This document shows positions 1 to 6,254 of a stretch of DNA of 8,653 nt, piece by piece (position 1 is the stretch's first letter; each line of letters starts with the position of its first letter). The stretch covers positions 1 through 8,653 of the forward strand of contig CAMWOD010000028.1 in the NCBI GenBank assembly GCA_947175715.1, written 5' to 3'. Under the pieces are notes generated by a model. The model had not been told where the DNA came from. It searched no databases and worked only from the letters and a program-made list of their open reading frames with translations. This DNA comes from an uncultured Porphyromonadaceae bacterium (GTDB lineage Bacteria; Bacteroidota; Bacteroidia; Bacteroidales; Muribaculaceae). The position numbers and the translations under genes are program-made.

Positions 1-797
1 GCATTTACAATTTGAGGCGGAACAACGGTATAGCCTATTTCATCAAGAGTATTCAAAATGGTTTTCAAGGTCTTGCCTTTATCATGAATGGCGAGACCTT
101 TCACGTTTTCGAGGAAGAAAGCTTTTGGTTGCTTACGACGAAGGATTTCTGCTACATCGAAGAAAAGAGTGCCGCGGGTTTCTTCGAAGCCAAGACGCTT
201 ACCTGCAAGAGAAAATGCCTGACAGGGGAATCCAGCACAAAGAATATCAAAATTATTAGGAATATATCGTTTAGTATGTTCTGATGTTATATCTCCAAAA
301 GGAACTTCGCCATAATTGGCAAAATAGGTTTTCTGAGCTTGTGCATCCCATTCCGAAGAAAATACGCACTGACCTCCGAGGTTCTGAAAAGCCATACGAA
401 ACCCACCAATTCCAGCGAATAGATCGATAAAAGTGAATTTGGGATTTTTTGGTCCAGGGAAAGGTACGTCATTCAAATCTTCAAACAGCGAGCGCTGGAG
501 AGGACAAAGTGGATCAGAAGCTACATCACACTCAGTCTTAATTTTTTGTGGCAGCGTTGAATCAGTCCACGCATCAATAAGTTGATCGGCCTTAGACTGA
601 TATATCTCGCCATGACTTGAATTGTTAAGCATAAGTGCATGGGTAACAATAGCGAGTTGTGCAGGGAATGGAATAACAATGGGGTCTCCATTTTCGTTGA
701 CATCGTCATAGCAAGTTCGTTCATCGTAAATCTGAACGGGACCGGCTTTTTTATATCCCATATCCATCAATGTGAATGTCAGCCTATTTTTGCTCAT
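1..797 (-). CDS. DNA (cytosine-5) methyltransferase, N-terminal part (runs off the window)
   Basis: Transfers a methyl group from S-adenosylmethionine to carbon 5 of cytosine in a target DNA sequence; likely part of a restriction-modification system or an orphan methylase. Translating the minus strand from the ATG at 797-795 gives 265 uninterrupted codons to the window edge. Visible family motifs: SAM-binding motif I (DLFAGIGGFR, residues 125-134), catalytic motif IV (AGFPCQAFS, residues 188-196, nucleophile Cys192) and motif VI (FFLENVKG, residues 227-234). The later motifs, the target-recognition region and the stop lie outside the window. The start follows an in-frame TAA at 812-810, so it is the first usable ATG; Met11 and Met13 are alternatives. 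No clear Shine-Dalgarno sequence. Residues 1-120 precede the catalytic domain and carry no methyltransferase motif; I do not recognise them. The gene is more AT-rich than the asnS operon, consistent with transfer. No restriction enzyme is visible; it could lie further left. Confidence 0.93.
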   Translation of the reverse strand, partial: MSKNRLTFTLMDMGYKKAGPVQIYDERTCYDDVNENGDPIVIPFPAQLAIVTHALMLNNSSHGEIYQSKADQLIDAWTDSTLPQKIKTECDVASDPLCPLQRSLFEDLNDVPFPGPKNPKFTFIDLFAGIGGFRMAFQNLGGQCVFSSEWDAQAQKTYFANYGEVPFGDITSEHTKRYIPNNFDILCAGFPCQAFSLAGKRLGFEETRGTLFFDVAEILRRKQPKAFFLENVKGLAIHDKGKTLKTILNTLDEIGYTVVPPQIVN

Positions 798-911
798 TAT
801 GAAGTGCCCTTATAAGATTGTGAAAACTTATGGCTTGGTGCATGTGCTTAGTATGTGCGACTACAGGGAAGTTCCGTAATATGTTGTATAAGAAGTGTTT
901 CTTACAAAATT

Positions 912-935
912 CTTTGCCGAGGCAAAGCGACTTTG
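912..935 (-). promoter_or_regulatory. Two mutually exclusive hairpins in the methyltransferase leader (attenuator-like)
   Basis: On the minus strand the order is CAAAG, TCG, CTTTGCC, TC, GGCAAAG, then AATTTTG. The central CTTTG can pair with the upstream CAAAG (931-935 with 923-927) or, as CTTTGCC, with the downstream GGCAAAG (921-927 with 912-918; the loop opens to about four bases). The second hairpin is followed by a short T-run (906-909), so it resembles a weak terminator, and the first would be the antiterminator form. The pairing is seen directly; a regulatory role is inference, since the T-run is short. Confidence 0.35.
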
Positions 936-976
936 AGTCGATCAGGTCTTTGTCAGCACAAGCGCAGATTAGATTG

Positions 977-984
977 CAAATGTA
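977..984 (-). promoter_or_regulatory. Possible -7 promoter element for the methyltransferase
   Basis: The minus strand reads TACATTTG followed by CA, matching the Bacteroidota -7 consensus TAnnTTTG. No TTG lies at the expected -33 distance, so this is weaker than the other promoters here. Use of this site would give a leader of roughly 170 bases containing the hairpins at 912-935. Confidence 0.35.
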
Positions 985-1036
985 CTGAAAAAAAGCGAAA
1001 TTTCTGCACGGCAGAATAAAAATCCAAGCTGAACAC

Positions 1037-1084
1037 AAAAAAAGAATGAGTAATGTAAGCCGAAGCTTAACAATTACTCATTCT
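1037..1084 (-). terminator. Intrinsic terminator after tRNA-Asp with a C(UUCG)G tetraloop
   Basis: On the minus strand a perfect 12-base-pair stem (1043-1054 with 1073-1084) is followed, after a small asymmetric internal loop, by a 5-base-pair stem (1056-1060 with 1065-1069) closed by the exceptionally stable C(UUCG)G loop. Seven T residues follow on the transcript (1037-1043, the last shared with the stem). The position just 3' of tRNA-Asp and upstream of the methyltransferase shows that it ends the tRNA transcript and insulates the methyltransferase. Confidence 0.85.
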
Positions 1085-1097
1085 CCTCTCTCTCCAG

Positions 1098-1171
1098 CGG
1101 TGCGGACGGGACTCGAACCCGTGACCTCCTGCGTGACAGGCAGGCATTCTAACCAGCTGAACTAACGCACC
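1098..1171 (-). tRNA. tRNA-Asp (anticodon GTC)
   Basis: The minus strand from 1171 folds as a standard cloverleaf of 74 bases: acceptor strand GGTGCGT, D-arm GTTC/GAAT, anticodon stem CCTGC/GCAGG with loop CTGTCAC, T-arm ACGGG/CCCGT with loop TTCGAGT, and 3' acceptor strand CCGCACC with discriminator G73, the aspartate identity base. The anticodon GTC is at 1137-1135. CCA is not encoded (CTGG follows G73) and must be added by nucleotidyltransferase. The seventh acceptor pair is T7-C66, a mismatch where most tRNAs pair. The gene has its own promoter and terminator. Confidence 0.97.
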
Positions 1172-1214
1172 TTTTTAAGAGTGCTCCGCGGTTGTCAGAA
1201 CCGTTTTGCGAGTG

Positions 1215-1245
1215 CAAAGATAGGGCGCTTTTTTTTACTGTGCAA
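1215..1245 (-). promoter_or_regulatory. Promoter of tRNA-Asp
   Basis: The minus strand has TTG (1245-1243), a 20-base spacer and TATCTTTG (1222-1215) followed by CA, a near-perfect match to the Bacteroidota primary-sigma promoter. Transcription would start around 1208, giving a 5' leader of roughly 35 bases for processing by RNase P. Confidence 0.8.
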
Positions 1246-1358
1246 GTTTTTTGGCGTTTTTTTCAAAAAAATATTTTTCGGCAGCGGTTACGGCGACTGT
1301 TTGTGGCGGTTTTGGTGGCTATTTATACAGGTTTGGCGCTTTACTTGATGACTATGGG

Positions 1359-2870
1359 TCAGAGGAACTGAAGGATGGAGTCGATGAGTGTGCGGTCGTT
1401 GCTCAGGCGGGGCACTTTGCGCTGTCCGCCGAGCTTGCCGGTTGAGGCGAGCCAGCGGTCGAAGGTGCCTGCGGGGGCGGGAATCACTTCGAGGGGGTCG
1501 AGAAATATGTTGCCGGTGCGTTTGGCCTGGTAGTCGGAATTTTCGTTTTGCAATGCTTTGTCGAGTTCCTGGGCGAATTGAGCGAGATCGGCAGGGGCTT
1601 GTGAAAATTCGATGATCCACTGGTGACGGCCTCGTGAGTGGTCGCCGGCGAATACTGGTGCCGCGGTGTAGTTGAGTGGCTGGGCGCCGGTGGCCTGAGA
1701 TGCGGCAATGAGTGCGCGGTCGGTGTTGTAAACCATCACCTCCTCGCCAAATGCGTTGATGTAGTGGCGTGTGCGTCCTGCGATGGTGATTTTGAGCGGA
1801 TTGACCGACTCGATGCGCACGGTGTCGCCTATGGGAAATCGCCACAATCCGTTGGGGGCGGTGATGAGTAGGGCGTAAACCTTGCCTTGCTCCACTTGCC
1901 ATGCCGGGAGCGCTTCGGGGTATTCCTCGCCGGCCTGGTCGATAGGTACAAACTCGTAGAACACGCCCTCGTCGAGGAGCAAGAGCATGGCCGGGTCGGT
2001 GTGGTCGTTTTGTACGGCGTAGATGCCTTCGGAAGCGTTGTAGGTTTCGAGGTATCGCATCCGAGAGGGGTCAGTGATGTGGCGGTATTGCTCGCGGTAG
2101 GGCCCGAAAGCGATGCCTCCGTGGAAGAATACTTCGAGGTGGGGCCACACGTCGTGGATGGTAGTTGCTCCTGCTCGTTCTATCACTCCCTTGAGCACGG
2201 TGAGAAACCATGAGGGCACGCCTGATATGTTGGTGACATCCTGGTGCAGCGACGACTCGATGAGGGCCGGGAGCTTGCGGGTCCAGTCGGCCATCAGCGC
2301 CACCTGTTTTGAGGGTATGCGCACCAGGTTGGCCGCAGGGTTGATATGGTCGATGAGGTTGGCCGAGAGGTCGCCTACGCACACCCCTTTGGGTATGTCG
2401 AGCTCGTTGGCGAATGAGCCGCCGAGGATGAAGGCTTTGCCGGAAAAGATGCGGGAGTCGGGGTAGGCTCGTAAGTAGAATGATACTACGTCGGAGCCTC
2501 CGCGGTAGTGGTTGCTGGAGAAGGAGTCGGGTGTTACGGGTATATATTTGCTCTTACCGTCGGATGTGCCCGACGACTGTGCGAAGTTGGTGCATCGGCC
2601 GGGCCACAGTATCGATTTTTCACCATTGACCATGCGCATGATCAGTGGGCGTAGGGTGGGGTAGGGTGCTGTGGGCACCCGGTGTGCATAGTCATCATAG
2701 CTGCGCAGGGTGTCGAATGAGTGTGACTGTCCGTAAAGTGTTTTTGCGCCGCGGCTCAGAAGCCAGCTGAGCTGACGGCGTTGTAGCTTCTCTACATCGC
2801 TGTAGGTGGCTTCGACCTGCTTGGCTCGATGGGTGAAGTAGTGGCGTAATATGGGAGTGAAGTTGAGCAT
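1359..2870 (-). CDS. GH3 auxin-responsive promoter family protein (acyl-acid amido synthetase homologue)
   Basis: Member of the GH3 branch of the adenylate-forming (ANL) superfamily. Plant GH3 enzymes activate a carboxylic acid with ATP and join it to an amino acid; substrates of the bacterial members are not established to my knowledge. The 503 residues carry the expected motifs: nucleotide-binding SSGTSDGKSKYIP (99-111), YNASEG (277-282), RFPIGDTV (344-351) and a C-terminal GKLGGQRKVPRL (478-489), which lies where the family has a conserved lysine segment. There is no signal peptide or membrane segment, so it is cytoplasmic. The ATG lies three bases after the stop of the ABC exporter, so translation is probably coupled. 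It is the last gene of the asnS operon. No convincing intrinsic terminator is seen in the 110 bases after the stop, so transcripts may run on towards tRNA-Asp. Family assignment is firm; substrate is unknown. Confidence 0.9.
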   Translation of the reverse strand: MLNFTPILRHYFTHRAKQVEATYSDVEKLQRRQLSWLLSRGAKTLYGQSHSFDTLRSYDDYAHRVPTAPYPTLRPLIMRMVNGEKSILWPGRCTNFAQSSGTSDGKSKYIPVTPDSFSSNHYRGGSDVVSFYLRAYPDSRIFSGKAFILGGSFANELDIPKGVCVGDLSANLIDHINPAANLVRIPSKQVALMADWTRKLPALIESSLHQDVTNISGVPSWFLTVLKGVIERAGATTIHDVWPHLEVFFHGGIAFGPYREQYRHITDPSRMRYLETYNASEGIYAVQNDHTDPAMLLLLDEGVFYEFVPIDQAGEEYPEALPAWQVEQGKVYALLITAPNGLWRFPIGDTVRIESVNPLKITIAGRTRHYINAFGEEVMVYNTDRALIAASQATGAQPLNYTAAPVFAGDHSRGRHQWIIEFSQAPADLAQFAQELDKALQNENSDYQAKRTGNIFLDPLEVIPAPAGTFDRWLASTGKLGGQRKVPRLSNDRTLIDSILQFL

Positions 2871-2873
2871 CGA

Positions 2874-4706
2874 TTAGAACTTCTGCATATCCACCAGGTG
2901 TTTATAGTACTGGTCGCGGGCCATGAGCTGGTCATGGGTTCCGGCCTCTACGATGCGACCTTCGTGCATCACGCATATCATGTCGGCGTTTTTGATGGTC
3001 GACAGGCGGTGGGCTATGACCAGTGTGGTGCGGTTTTGCATCAGTCGTTCCAGTGCCTGCTGTACGAGCTTTTCGCTCTCGGAGTCGAGTGCCGAGGTGG
3101 CTTCGTCGAGGATGAGGATGGGTGGATTCTTGAGAATTGCGCGCGCTATCGATACGCGTTGACGCTGTCCGCCGGAGAGCTTGCATCCGCGGTCGCCGAT
3201 GTTGGTGTCGTAGCCCTCCTCGCTGGCCTCGATAAATTCGTGGGCATTGGCTATCTTGGCTGCCTCGACCACCTGCTCCATTGTGGCGCCGTTGACGCCG
3301 AATGTGATGTTGTTGAAGAAGGTGTCGTTGAATAGTATGGCCTCCTGGTTGACATTACCCATCATGGCGCGCAGGTCGTGGACGCGCAGCTGGCGTATGT
3401 CGACACCGTCGATGGTGATAGAGCCTTGCAGCACGTCGTAGAAGCGTGGTAGCAGGTCGGCCATCGTTGACTTGCCCGAACCCGACTGTCCGACGAGTGC
3501 CACGGTTGATCCGGCCGGGATGTCGAGGGTGACGTTGTCGATCACCTTGACTGCCGGGTCGTAGCCGAAGGTTACGTTGTTGTAGCGTATGTGGCCGGTG
3601 AAGTTGGCGATGGTTGCGGGGCGCTCAGGATCGGTGATGGGGTTGGTGGCCGACAGTATCTTGTCGACGCGTTGCATCGATGCCAGACCCTTCTGGATGG
3701 AGTACATCGCCTTTGACAGCTCCTTGGCGGGATTGATGATGGAGTAGAAAATCACCATGTAGTAGATGAACGATGCGGCATTCATCGAGGAGGAGCCACT
3801 GAGTATCAATGAGCCGCCAAACCATAGCACGATTGCGATGGCAGTGGTGCCGAGCAGCTCGCTCATAGGGTGGGCAAGCGACTGGCGGCGCGCAATGCGG
3901 TTGGAGGTCTTGTAGAATGCCTGATTGTCGCCGTGGAAGCGTTGTATCACCTTGGGCTCGGCGTTGAAGGCCTTGATGATGCGGAGTCCGCCAAGGGTCT
4001 CCTCGATATCCGACATCAATGTGCCCCACTGCTGCTGGCCATGGAGCGACTGACGCTTGAGGCGCTTGCCCACGCGCCCCATCACCATGCCGGCTATGGG
4101 CAGAAGCACCAGCACGAAGAGGGTGAGCTTCCATGAGATGATTATCATCATTGTGAGGCACACGATGATCATCACGGGATTTTTGAAGAACATGTCGAGC
4201 GAGGCCATTATCGAGTTTTCGATTTCGGCCACATCGCCGCTCATGCGGGCCATCACGTCGCCCTTGCGCTCGGCGGTGAAAAACGAGATGGGGAGCGACA
4301 CTATCTTATCGTAGACATAGTTGCGTATATCCCTGACGATGCCCGACCGCATGGGGATGACGAAGTATGAGCTGAGATAGGTGACTCCGGTCTTGAGCAG
4401 GGTCATAAACACCAGCACACAGGCCAGTAGGGCGAGTGTGGCCGATGGCCCCCACTCGGTGATGCACTGCTGGCATATGTAGTAGAAGTTGTTGACAGCC
4501 ACATCCTTGATCGATGCGGAGCCCCAAGCCATATAGGTGTACGTAGCGGTCTCGTTAATCTCGAAGAGCATCTCCAGGATGGGGATGATCACCGCAAACG
4601 AGAATAGCGTGAGGAATGCCGCCAGTATGTTGAAGAAGATGTTGAGAAAAAGATACTTCTTGTATGGCGGCACAAAGCGCCTGAGGATGGAGAAAAAGTC
4701 GCTCAA
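2874..4706 (-). CDS. MsbA-type ABC transporter, fused permease and ATPase, TTG start
   Basis: Half-transporter that would work as a homodimer in the inner membrane, using ATP to export a lipid, peptide or other hydrophobic substrate. Residues 1-330 form the transmembrane domain, with hydrophobic segments near 19-47, 89-116, 174-209 (two helices), 287-304 and 311-325. Residues 370-610 are the ATPase: A-loop Tyr382, Walker A GQSGSGKST (406-414), Q-loop Gln454, signature LSGGQ (510-514), Walker B ILILDE (530-535), D-loop SALD (538-541) and H-loop His566. All catalytic residues are intact, and 610 residues is normal for this class. The start codon is TTG at 4706-4704, directly after the asnS TAA. 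That TAA is in frame, so no earlier start exists, and the next ATG (Met46) would remove the first helix. The family resembles MsbA (lipid A flippase), but sequence alone cannot fix the substrate; an exporter for the product of the neighbouring GH3 enzyme is another possibility. Confidence 0.93.
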   Translation of the reverse strand: MSDFFSILRRFVPPYKKYLFLNIFFNILAAFLTLFSFAVIIPILEMLFEINETATYTYMAWGSASIKDVAVNNFYYICQQCITEWGPSATLALLACVLVFMTLLKTGVTYLSSYFVIPMRSGIVRDIRNYVYDKIVSLPISFFTAERKGDVMARMSGDVAEIENSIMASLDMFFKNPVMIIVCLTMMIIISWKLTLFVLVLLPIAGMVMGRVGKRLKRQSLHGQQQWGTLMSDIEETLGGLRIIKAFNAEPKVIQRFHGDNQAFYKTSNRIARRQSLAHPMSELLGTTAIAIVLWFGGSLILSGSSSMNAASFIYYMVIFYSIINPAKELSKAMYSIQKGLASMQRVDKILSATNPITDPERPATIANFTGHIRYNNVTFGYDPAVKVIDNVTLDIPAGSTVALVGQSGSGKSTMADLLPRFYDVLQGSITIDGVDIRQLRVHDLRAMMGNVNQEAILFNDTFFNNITFGVNGATMEQVVEAAKIANAHEFIEASEEGYDTNIGDRGCKLSGGQRQRVSIARAILKNPPILILDEATSALDSESEKLVQQALERLMQNRTTLVIAHRLSTIKNADMICVMHEGRIVEAGTHDQLMARDQYYKHLVDMQKF

Positions 4707-6104
4707 TTAGAACTCGGCGTTGTTGGGTGTGCGGGGGAAGGGGATGACGTCGCGTATGTTGGTCATGCCGGTGACGAAGAGCACCAGGCGCTCGAAACCA
4801 AGGCCGAAGCCCGAGTGGGGCACGGTGCCGAAGCGGCGGGTGTCGAGATACCACCACATATCCTTCATGGGTATGTTGAGCTCCTCGATGCGGGTCAAGA
4901 GTTTGTCATAGCTTTCCTCGCGCTCCGAGCCGCCGATGATTTCGCCGATGTTGGGGAAGAGCACATCCATGGCGCGCACGGTCTTGCCGTCGTCATTGAG
5001 CTTCATGTAGAAAGCCTTGATGTCCTTGGGATAGTCGGTGAGTATCACAGGACGCTTGAAGTGCTGCTCCACGAGGTAGCGCTCGTGCTCGCTCTGCAGG
5101 TCGATGCCCCACTCCACGGGAAATTCAAATTTCTTGCCCGAGGCTTTGAGTATCTCCACGCCCTCGGTGTAGGTGAGGCGCACGAAATCGTTGTTGATTA
5201 CGAAGTTGAGACGCTCGATAAGGTCCTTGTCGTAGTGCTCGGCAAGAAATTCGATGTCGTCACGGCAGTTGTCGAGGGCGTATCGTATGCAGTATTTCAC
5301 GAAGTCCTCGGCGAGGTCCATATTGTCGGTGATATCGTTGAAAGCCACTTCAGGCTCCACCATCCAGAATTCGGCGAGGTGACGCGGTGTGTTGGAGTTT
5401 TCGGCACGGAAAGTGGGGCCAAAGGTGTAGATGGCTCCTAATGCAGTGGCGCCGAGCTCACCCTCGAGCTGTCCTGACACGGTGAGGGCGGTGGGCTTGC
5501 CGAAGAAGTCGCATGCGTAGTCGATAGCTCCATCCTCGGTGCGGGGTAGGTTGTTGAGGTCCATCGTTGTGACCTGGAACATTGCGCCGGCACCCTCGCA
5601 GTCGCTGGCTGTGATCAGCGGGGTGTTGAGATAGTAGAATCCGCGCTCCTGGAAGAAGCGGTGGATGGCGTAGGCTAGGGCTGAGCGCACGCGGAGCACA
5701 GCTCCGAATGTGTTGGTGCGGGGGCGCAGGTGGGCTATCTCGCGTAGGAATTCGAGCGAGTGCCCTTTCTTCTGCAAGGGGTAGCTTTCTACATCGGCTG
5801 CTCCGTAGATTTCAAAGCTCTGGGCCTGGATTTCGACCGACTGACCTTTTCCCATTGACTCTACGAGAATGCCCACAACGTGGAGCGACGAGCCGGTGGT
5901 GATGCCTTTAAGGTCGTCTTCCGAGAATTTTGATAGGTCGAATACTATCTGGATGTTTTTTATTGTTGAGCCGTCGTTGAGAGCCACAAACTGTACGTGC
6001 TTGTTGCCTCGGCGGGTGCGTACCCACCCCTTCACACTCACTTCCTTGCCGGCCATACCCGGGGCAAAGAGGTCGACAATCCTTGTGCGCTTTAATTCTG
6101 ACAT
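4707..6104 (-). CDS. asnS: Asparaginyl-tRNA synthetase
   Basis: Class IIb aminoacyl-tRNA synthetase that charges tRNA-Asn with asparagine in the cytoplasm. The N-terminal OB-fold anticodon-binding domain covers about residues 20-105. The catalytic domain includes the motif 1 region (about 143-165), motif 2 FRAENSNTPRHLAEF (232-246), typical of AsnRS rather than AspRS, and motif 3 GFGLGFERL (432-440) with the ATP-binding Arg439. The 465-residue length is usual for bacterial AsnRS. The protein ends in TPNNAEF, and its TAA abuts the TTG start of the ABC exporter. It is the first gene of a three-gene operon with a consensus promoter 69 bases upstream of the start. The ATG at 6104-6102 follows an A/T-rich stretch without Shine-Dalgarno, normal in this phylum. 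Its presence suggests direct asparaginylation rather than dependence on the tRNA-dependent amidotransferase route. Confidence 0.98.
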   Translation of the reverse strand: MSELKRTRIVDLFAPGMAGKEVSVKGWVRTRRGNKHVQFVALNDGSTIKNIQIVFDLSKFSEDDLKGITTGSSLHVVGILVESMGKGQSVEIQAQSFEIYGAADVESYPLQKKGHSLEFLREIAHLRPRTNTFGAVLRVRSALAYAIHRFFQERGFYYLNTPLITASDCEGAGAMFQVTTMDLNNLPRTEDGAIDYACDFFGKPTALTVSGQLEGELGATALGAIYTFGPTFRAENSNTPRHLAEFWMVEPEVAFNDITDNMDLAEDFVKYCIRYALDNCRDDIEFLAEHYDKDLIERLNFVINNDFVRLTYTEGVEILKASGKKFEFPVEWGIDLQSEHERYLVEQHFKRPVILTDYPKDIKAFYMKLNDDGKTVRAMDVLFPNIGEIIGGSEREESYDKLLTRIEELNIPMKDMWWYLDTRRFGTVPHSGFGLGFERLVLFVTGMTNIRDVIPFPRTPNNAEF

Positions 6105-6148
6105 AAGTATGCTAAATTAGGTTGTAATCGGTTAGATAGATAGCTGAT

Positions 6149-6161
6149 GGGGATATGCCCC
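6149..6161 (-). promoter_or_regulatory. Small GC hairpin at the 5' end of the asnS transcript
   Basis: GGGG, a five-base loop CATAT, then CCCC on the minus strand. It lies just after the predicted transcription start (around 6166) and 45 bases before the asnS ATG. It may stabilise the 5' end of the transcript; no known riboswitch or T-box pattern is visible. Confidence 0.35.
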
Positions 6162-6172
6162 TACATTGACCG

Positions 6173-6203
6173 CAAAATTACAAAAATTCCCCCAATTGCG
6201 CAA
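6173..6203 (-). promoter_or_regulatory. asnS: Promoter of the asnS-ABC-GH3 operon
   Basis: TTG (6203-6201), a 20-base spacer and TAATTTTG (6180-6173) on the minus strand, matching the Bacteroidota primary-sigma consensus with the same spacing as the tRNA-Asp promoter. The predicted leader is about 60 bases. No other promoter is seen inside the operon. Confidence 0.78.
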
Positions 6204-6207
6204 ATAC

Positions 6208-6219
6208 GCTCGCGCGAGC
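6208..6219. repeat. 12-base perfect palindrome upstream of the asnS promoter
   Basis: GCTCGCGCGAGC is its own reverse complement and ends four bases from the -33 element of the asnS promoter. It could be a binding site for a dimeric regulator, or a weak hairpin (four base pairs) after the SGNH hydrolase gene. No T-run follows, so it is not a convincing terminator. Confidence 0.4.
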
Positions 6220-6254
6220 CCGCTGATAGGCAGCTTCGTTAGGGGTAGGGGGTC

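Larger units (their letters stand above)
798..1036 (-). other. Gene-free leader region between the methyltransferase and the tRNA-Asp terminator
   Basis: About 240 bases with no convincing gene. It contains a possible promoter -7 element and a pair of overlapping hairpins, listed separately, and is probably the 5' leader of the methyltransferase transcript. An 84-codon open frame covers most of it and overlaps the methyltransferase start, but its translation looks non-coding. Confidence 0.5.

Noticed and set aside
12..284. 90-codon plus-strand open frame at the left edge
   Set aside because: It is antisense to the methyltransferase catalytic motifs and shows no protein-like features.
784..1038. 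84-codon minus-strand open frame overlapping the methyltransferase start
   Set aside because: Its translation is cysteine- and aromatic-rich with no recognisable pattern, its start lies upstream of the only candidate promoter, and it overlaps the better-supported methyltransferase start.
1246..1358. Possible terminator after the GH3 gene
   Set aside because: Only a bulged short stem (CAG/CTG region) followed by an A/T-rich stretch was found; too weak to call.
1288..1902. 204-codon minus-strand open frame rich in Arg, His and Pro
   Set aside because: It lies within the GH3 gene in another frame. The composition is typical of an out-of-frame reading of a GC-rich gene.
4815..5441. 208-codon plus-strand open frame antisense to asnS
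   Set aside because: It is a shadow of asnS; the asnS motifs prove the other strand.
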